Shown here piece after piece: positions 57,497 to 64,000 of a stretch of 64,000 nt of DNA; the stretch's first letter is position 1; every line of letters begins with the position of its first letter. The notes beneath the pieces were generated by a model that did no database searches, was not told where the DNA came from, and saw only the letters and a program-made list of their open reading frames with translations. This stretch comes from Lojkania enalia (taxonomy: Eukaryota; Ascomycota; Dothideomycetes; Pleosporales), in NCBI GenBank assembly GCA_010094045.1, contig ML986580.1:822059-886058 (forward strand). Direction: 5' to 3'. The position numbers and the translations under genes were made by a program.

Positions 57497-60400
57497 TCAA
57501 GTTTCTAGATCGGGACCCTCGTCAGACTCACTTCCATAATCTGACTGTTCATATGCTTCTGGTTCACAGCCGGTAAGCTTCTCCTTCGGGAAAATAGTCG
57601 AAAATGGCTTCTCACCTCCTGTTGATATTGGCGTGCCTTCGTCATGTATCCACATCCGCAAGCGCTGTTCTACCTCCAGCTGGTATGATTGGATGATAGC
57701 AGCATCATTCATATGCTTGTATTGATCCATAATTGGGTCCTCGCTGTTCGTGAGGTCAAATAACAGCTGAACTAGTAGATGGCTGACCTGGATCATCGGT
57801 TGCATGTATGTGCGGGATGTGCCAGTATCATGTTCTTGAACGAGCCGCCTGTTGATCTCCTGGGCTAAGCGTCGGACGGACGTGTACTTCAATTTAAGCG
57901 AGTACTCGCTGGCTGTGTGATCTGCTCTGACCTTTGTGAAAAGCTCGTCTAGGTGCCTCGCAGTGGCTCGACGAACATAATCATCATCGTACATGAGCAA
58001 AGGAAGAGCATATTGTCTCGAGCGGAGCAGGGCGTAGTCGTAGAAGAAGTCCGGGCCCTTCTCCTCAAAGACGGCCTCATTTTCAAACGTGGGTAGCGAA
58101 TTGAGAAAATAGAGACGAACCTCTCCGCCGACATCTCTAATCTCAACGGTAGACTTGGATACTACATCGATGATCATCTGGACGGCCGATGCGTTGTGGC
58201 TTGCTTGGCAATAGGAAACGGCCGCTCGCACATACGGATCAGAGTAAGGAGGGGTAAGGCCACTGACACCCTCCGACACGGTCAGTTGCAGATAGCTCAT
58301 AAGGGTGGGGTCGCTCGATTGAAGCATCCACTTGAGAACTTCGCCGGGATAGAATACTTCCGTCTTTGTGATATCAAACATCTCGATCATCTTGTCCAAG
58401 ACGGCCACGGCCCTGTTGTCGTCGTGCCAGTACCACATGATGTTGCGCTCCATAACCGATAAGGGAAACTTGGAGGTAGTGCGGTCTAATGATTCCATCC
58501 GGTCCATTTGGAGAGGAACAGCTGGAAGTCGAATATCCATTCTCGTAAAGAACGTGTAGACTAATTCAGTCAAACGGTTGAAGACACCTTTCTTCTTCTC
58601 CACCAAACGCCATATATCGGGATATTCTAGCCGGAACTGCGGGTAGGCATGCATGCAGAGAATTCGTAGGCAAAAGCCGAGTATGTCTTTGTTCAACATC
58701 ACCGCTGTCTCCACGAAACCCATGTCGCTTAGCTGGCATAAAGTTAGGTAGAAGTCGTCCCAGCCTCGGGCATTGGATCCCCATTCCCTAGCTACTGTCC
58801 GGAGTCGCTGCACAATGTCTACAAGGATGCCCTCCATCGGAGCAACAGTACCGGTTTCCATGTCGGTGTCGGCATTTTCTATACCGTATAGAGCGGGATC
58901 CTTCTCACGGAGAAATCGTAAACTGTCGATAATGAATGCACGCATCTGAGAGCGGACCTTCATGTGGAAACATCGCATGAATAGACCCGAGAGTGCGTAT
59001 TTACGCGAAGCCAGCCACATTAATGCTGATTGACAGCAAATTGTACAATTCAGCACTGTTTTCCGTAGTTGAGTCATTGTCTCATCAAAATTTTCTGCAT
59101 CCCTTTGGCGAACGACGATTTGGAAGAGGTGCTCAAGCACGAGTTGGATCGCTTGTGACTCGTACTGATGATCCTCTGAACAGGTGCCGTTATTGACTGT
59201 GCGAAGGCCGGTCAATATCTGCCGGACGAATCTTGAATGATTCGGGTCGAATAAACAGTATTCGCGCACAAAATCCTCGTTATCCCTTGAGATTTCTTGT
59301 TCTAATTGCCGTGGAATGGGAACTCTAGGAGGCCCGCAATGCGGAGAGCTAATGTATTCACCATGGTCCTTTTCGATAGCCGTTTTTCGCTGATAGAAGA
59401 GCATGTACGCGCTGAACTGTTTCTGCTGTCTAGGGTATTGCTCGTCATAGAATCCGCCAAAGGCATGGTATGGAATTGACTGGTGGTCAAAGGTATCCAC
59501 ATCTCGATCGTTGAATTCGACCCACGAGGTCATGCTTCCTGACGGACACGGCCGCTCGCGAATATAGGAATAATAGTGCCCATTTTCCGAGGTTCCTTGG
59601 TGCACAAGGACTCCGACGAGCTCGAAGATATCCTCCTTTCGAGGCTTGGATGGGTCGCCGAGGTGATCGACGTTGTAGGGGCTTACATCTATCTGGACTG
59701 GAAACTCGAAATGATCATTAATCTTCGCCCGCCGCATATCGACCAAGTCAAAGTCGAACCGCTTGAGATGAAAGATGAGATTATCAGGCACATCCTTGAG
59801 GCAAGTGCTAGGGCGAGCGTTAGCTGTTTCACCGGGCAAAACGCGCCGACTTACCGCTTCACGGCATCTACGAATTTTCCGCCACAGGATTCACACTTGT
59901 ACTTGTTGTCTCCTTCCATGACGTCACCCTCCACAAACGCTTGTAGACTCTCCTGTAGGTTAGCTTTCCCTTGCACATCACATTGGACTACGAAGAAACT
60001 CTCAATCCTCTCAGAGACATGCTCACACTCTTTCGATTTGATTTGATTGACAGTTTGTCCGCCGTAGAAAGATCGGAACTGTTGCTTGATTTCAGGCGAG
60101 AGCATCTGACCTTCCCATTGATCGAAGAGTAGGTTGTAGAATTCATCTGCGTCCATCTGAATGTTGATGTCAATCGGTAAACCATCAAGGCCTTTAACGC
60201 AAGAGGCAAAGTCTCGGGGGTCGGCGGCTTTGCGAAACATGTTTTGCATCGATGCAAAGAGCCTTTGCGTTTCGGATAGAAGACGCTGAGACCCACCGGC
60301 GTCTGCAACGTTGAGCCCAAGCATGAATTTCCGAAAGTTGATATTCATGTAAAGTTGCGTGAGGAGGGAGTTCATATAGCATATAGCGCGTGGATTAACT

Positions 60401-63400
60401 AGGCCAACATACCCAGTACAGGAACGAATCTCGTTTGAGCGATCAATCATATAAGGCTTGATGGACATGTCCTCATTAGGGTCGAGTTCATCTCCGGCTA
60501 GGCTTAGCAGAGTGAAATAACCCTTCCGGTCATCGGCTAGTGCAAGCATGAGATCGTACAACTCTTTCCTAATGTTGCTCTCTAGAACTGGCAAGGGCTC
60601 AGGTGGTACCTCGTCATCCACTTCGTCGATTCGTGGGATAAAAAGGAATTTCCGGAAGATATCGACCATAAGATCGCTGGCGTTCAATGGCTTCTTAAAA
60701 GACTTCAGGGATGGAATGCAACATAGAAGGAGTTTAGTAAAGCCCAAGACCACAAAATCAACTTCCTCGCGACCGACAGATTCTTCGTGATCGTAATGTA
60801 GTAACAGACTACTCCAGCTCATCAATGACGATCGTAGGGCTTCTTCGTTCCTGCTATGTTCATCATGACTCCGGAAGACCTGCTCAGCGATGGCAAAGAG
60901 CTGCTCTGATTGGTTCGGATAACGAATAGCTTCTGGAAGGATGGTAGATATGATACCCCAGAAGCAAGTGGCAGTTTCGGCTCCGGTCAATGGAGAGGTG
61001 GACGGAAGATCACCCCCGCAGACTGAGGCGATAGACTGCGCAATGTGTTCCCGGAGAGCATTTCGGGGGTCTTCGAGCAGTAAAGTCTGATGTAGTATAG
61101 ATACATCAGACCTACCCATGAATGCCTCCCACACCTTTTTAGAGTGGAGCGATGCCTCAAGGATAGTTGCGTATGAGTGATATGCAATAGACGGGAGATC
61201 TTTATCGGTCTCTAAAGCAATCGACAACATCATCAACAGGCGATCAACGAGTGCGCTTTCATCGGAGAAATAACGGGATGAGATATCCTGACTTGGTCGC
61301 TCTACTTTATATTAGGAGTCGATGAAGATGTGTGGGCGCTAGATGAAAAAACTTACCTTTGAGGAACTCTAGAAGGACGCCTACAAGTACAGCAGCGAGC
61401 TCAATTTCATGCCGACCCATCAGTGTCTGACTAATCAGAGTTTCATTCAAAAGAGCCTTGTCTAATAGCTGGATAGAATTCGCTAGTAGATTCTCGTCAT
61501 GGGACCCCTGAAACCGAGTTAGTGGAATATCGAGGAATAGGTACGGAAAGAAATAGCCACATACCCGGCGCAGCTGTTCGCGTAACTTCGATTGAAGAGC
61601 GTGGGCTGCATATTTGGCCTGGAAGACTCTGCCAGGCGGGAAAATGCCATCAGCAGAGGCGCTTCCCATCATGACAGCATCAGAAATTCGCCCGGAGAAT
61701 GGGAAACAACTCAAAAACTCAAAAAGCTATTATATATTAGCGACGAATCGTAGAATATGCTCAAGGGAATGACGAACCGTCTCACTGATGTAGTCATCTG
61801 AGTCCATGCAAGCAAACAATTCCTCAAAATGCTTCAATATCGTGGCTTCGAATACGGAGCAACTAGCACTACCGTCCGCCAAGGGCATAGTTGCCTCGCT
61901 TCCTGGAGCCTTTTGCACCAGAATCAGCCCCCCTCGGCCCAACTGTAGCTCTGCAATTTTCTTGTAGCCGTTCTCTCCGACGTTGAGTCGTTGGCCACTG
62001 GAGAAGAGATTGATCTTGGTGTACCCGGTGGCATAACAAAGTCGTGTGTACAGATCATTAAGTGTATTTTCTTTTCCTATCCACACCGATTGCTTCTCAC
62101 TTCCAGCCGAATATCTTATTTCGACGGGCTCGCTAGACGGTGCTTCGGGTTCAAGAGCCTCGACTTTGGAATCCGCTCTACGAGACCTATTAAACTCGGG
62201 CTTGGTGCGAATTAATGTGAGGAGAAGTTTCTCGAAAAGTAGTGTCCGCCCAAAACGAAGCTCAGTCTGCTGCAGCGCATCCTCTGATAGGACAATGTCC
62301 ATTCCATCGCTCGTTGTGACGGCACTCTTTTCCCGGTTGGGACCACCTCGAATGATCTTGTATGAGGACAATATTTCCTCGGTGCACCGCTCTACAAGAG
62401 CAATGTGGGCCTCTTCAACTTCTGCGAGGCTGACGCTCGGCTTTGCTGCAATTTCAATGTACCGAGAAGCCAGTAGTCTCGCCGAACGATCTTCAATAGT
62501 TCCGCGAGGAGCGGTCAGAATCATAGGCCATAAGATATCCGCGCCTGGGATCTGTAGCAGCGTTTTGTCTCCCTCTTTGGTGGTAACACACCGTCTAATC
62601 GTCGGAAAAGTAACACTTGCAACAAACTCGTACAACCCAGTCGTAAAATATTCCGGTTCTAACTGCGGTATGTAGTTTGAAACGAGTTCTTTACAGAACT
62701 GATTGTCGGGTTTGTATCGAATGATTTCGGACAACTTTGACCATGCCAAATCCCGGACGTAATTGTTTAGCGCCCATTTACCAACAAGATGGTTCCAAAT
62801 TTCCTGGTATAAGTCTTTTGGAATAGATTCAGGAACCCGGTGCACCAAGGCGTGCAGCAATTCCAACCGGTATTGCAGGGCGAGTGTTTGGTTGCTGTGA
62901 GACTCCAATTGCCTCTCCCCTTTGACAAAAGAGCAGAGTTCTTCAATAATTTGTCGAGTTATATCTAAGTTCTCTTTGAAGAAATTGAAGTCGTTGTATC
63001 CGGTCGCACAAAGGATACAGATAGCGCGTACACTTCCAGTCGCTTGTTCTGACCCATTTGTGATATGTGCCGCACAATCCCTGTAGATCTGACGACGTTC
63101 ATCTGCAGGAGGAAACTGTGACAACATGCGTAGCTGCTCACACGCCTCGTTGTGTAGGGAGGTTGTGAGCTTCGTCGAGTTCCGATTGGGAGGAGTGTCT
63201 TGCATGATTCGAATGCACACGTTCCAAGGCCGTGCTTTGTGCAATGTGGTCCCCCAATCCCAAAACCTGTTGGATATCTTGGGAACCACCTCGCGCAAAA
63301 ATCTTAATACATCAAGCGTGAGTGAGTCGATCGAAAGATCATAGAGCTTGGTACAGATGTAGAGAAGTTCCGGGACATCCATGAGGCTAACAATACCCCG

Positions 63401-64000
63401 TAGCATAGCCATGGTTGCCGTAACCACACGCGGATCTGGGCTGTTTGACACTGTATTCCATATGGCGTCGGTCTGACGTTCCGAATAACGATGAGTAACG
63501 ACGAGGAACCCGACGATGTTGCCACTTCGAGAAATCAACTGGGGATGGGAATCAACGCTGATAATATAGTCGATAACTCGCTCGTGGAGGAGGAAGTCGG
63601 CGAGATATTGCATAACTGGATGGTTCGTTCCGGCATCGGAGATGTTATATTCGCGCCATATCTCAACCAGTGCATTATCCATAGTGCCAATACTCATCAC
63701 TCGCAATTCCATCCTGCCTTTTACAACGTACTTCCTGAGGAGCTTGAATTTCCAGGCGTTGCTGACCAACGCTGGGAAATGGCTGGATTCTGAGCGGAAC
63801 GATTCACTGCGTGCTTTCGTCTCGCCGTCTTCGGAAGTTGTCGGAGAATCGGGGTCCCGGAAATCCAGGAGATCTTCAGCTAGTTGTAAGGCATATTGTT
63901 GGTCCCAGCTGCAAATATCGTAGAGAAGGACAGAGAAGTGTAGGAGGAGATCTTTGGTAACACCAACATCAACGACCTTGCTCGGTTCCTGGAGATCGGC
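57497..64000 (-). CDS. Very large ubiquitin-specific protease (USP9X/USP34-like), N-terminus beyond window
   Basis: Five exons visible, 5' to 3' on minus: 64000(partial)-61778, 61726-61565, 61507-61357, 61301-59855, 59807-57497; 2097 residues in the window. The long N-terminal part is an alpha-helical scaffold with a ubiquitin-like stretch (VWIGKENTLNDLYTRLCYAT). The USP catalytic domain is in exons 4-5: Cys box VGLVNPRAICYMNSLLTQL, zinc-ribbon KCESCGGKF, QMDADEFYNLLFDQW, LIFHLKRFDFD and His box ENGHYYSYIRE. A long helical C-terminal region ends YGSESDEGPDLET. The enzyme removes ubiquitin from proteins. The first junction uses a GTTCGT donor. Confidence 0.93.

Overview
This window is nuclear DNA from a filamentous ascomycete (Pezizomycotina). 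The evidence is short introns of about 47-185 nt with GTRNGT-like donors, CTAAC/CTGAC-like branch sites and CAG/TAG acceptors; small intergenic spaces; and fungal-type orthologues such as a CEG1 capping enzyme, a JSN1-type RRM+PUF protein, an ECL1 zinc protein, TLG2, NIP7 and NOC3. The sequence does not allow a confident call below subphylum. There are no prokaryotic features, CRISPR arrays, rRNA or convincing tRNA genes. All exon junctions were inferred by eye from splice signals and reading-frame continuity; where every exon lies inside the window, the joined lengths are multiples of three.

Layout. 0-16 kb: the 3' part of a CobW/ZNG1-type metal-chaperone GTPase; a large uncharacterised leucine-rich-repeat protein interrupted by one in-frame TAA; calmodulin with a 16-nt exon and a 3-nt coding exon; the t-SNARE TLG2, divergent from calmodulin; an INO80 subunit-F-domain protein; and the ribosome-biogenesis genes NIP7 and NOC3, divergent across 209 bp. 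16-34 kb: a gene-poor stretch, a six-exon secreted tyrosinase, an L-type (legume-like) lectin of the early secretory pathway, and then a run rich in mitochondrial functions (TIM13, endonuclease G/NUC1, a TCD-type tRNA t6A dehydratase). This run continues with an Ap4A phosphorylase-like HIT-superfamily protein and a small membrane protein, then a 2.8-kb repeat-bearing desert, and then the bc1 chaperone CBP3.

34-48 kb: a hypothetical gene, an ECL1-type zinc protein, an EFM3/FAM86-type protein lysine methyltransferase, ribosomal protein eS24 with a 5'-leader intron, a candidate spliced micropeptide, and the SWR1 subunit YL1/SWC2. 48-64 kb: the JSN1/PUF RNA-binding protein, mRNA guanylyltransferase, a 3.2-kb gene-poor stretch with a degenerate direct repeat, and most of a very large ubiquitin-specific protease whose N-terminus lies beyond the right edge.

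Most genes are conserved housekeeping functions: translation and ribosome assembly (NIP7, NOC3, eS24, EFM3), chromatin (INO80F, YL1), mRNA metabolism (CEG1, JSN1), secretory traffic (TLG2, lectin) and mitochondrial biogenesis (TIM13, TCD, CBP3). I found no clear new multi-gene system. The best leads are the in-frame stop in the leucine-rich-repeat gene, the spliced micropeptide candidate, the 36-bp minisatellite and the compact divergent promoters.
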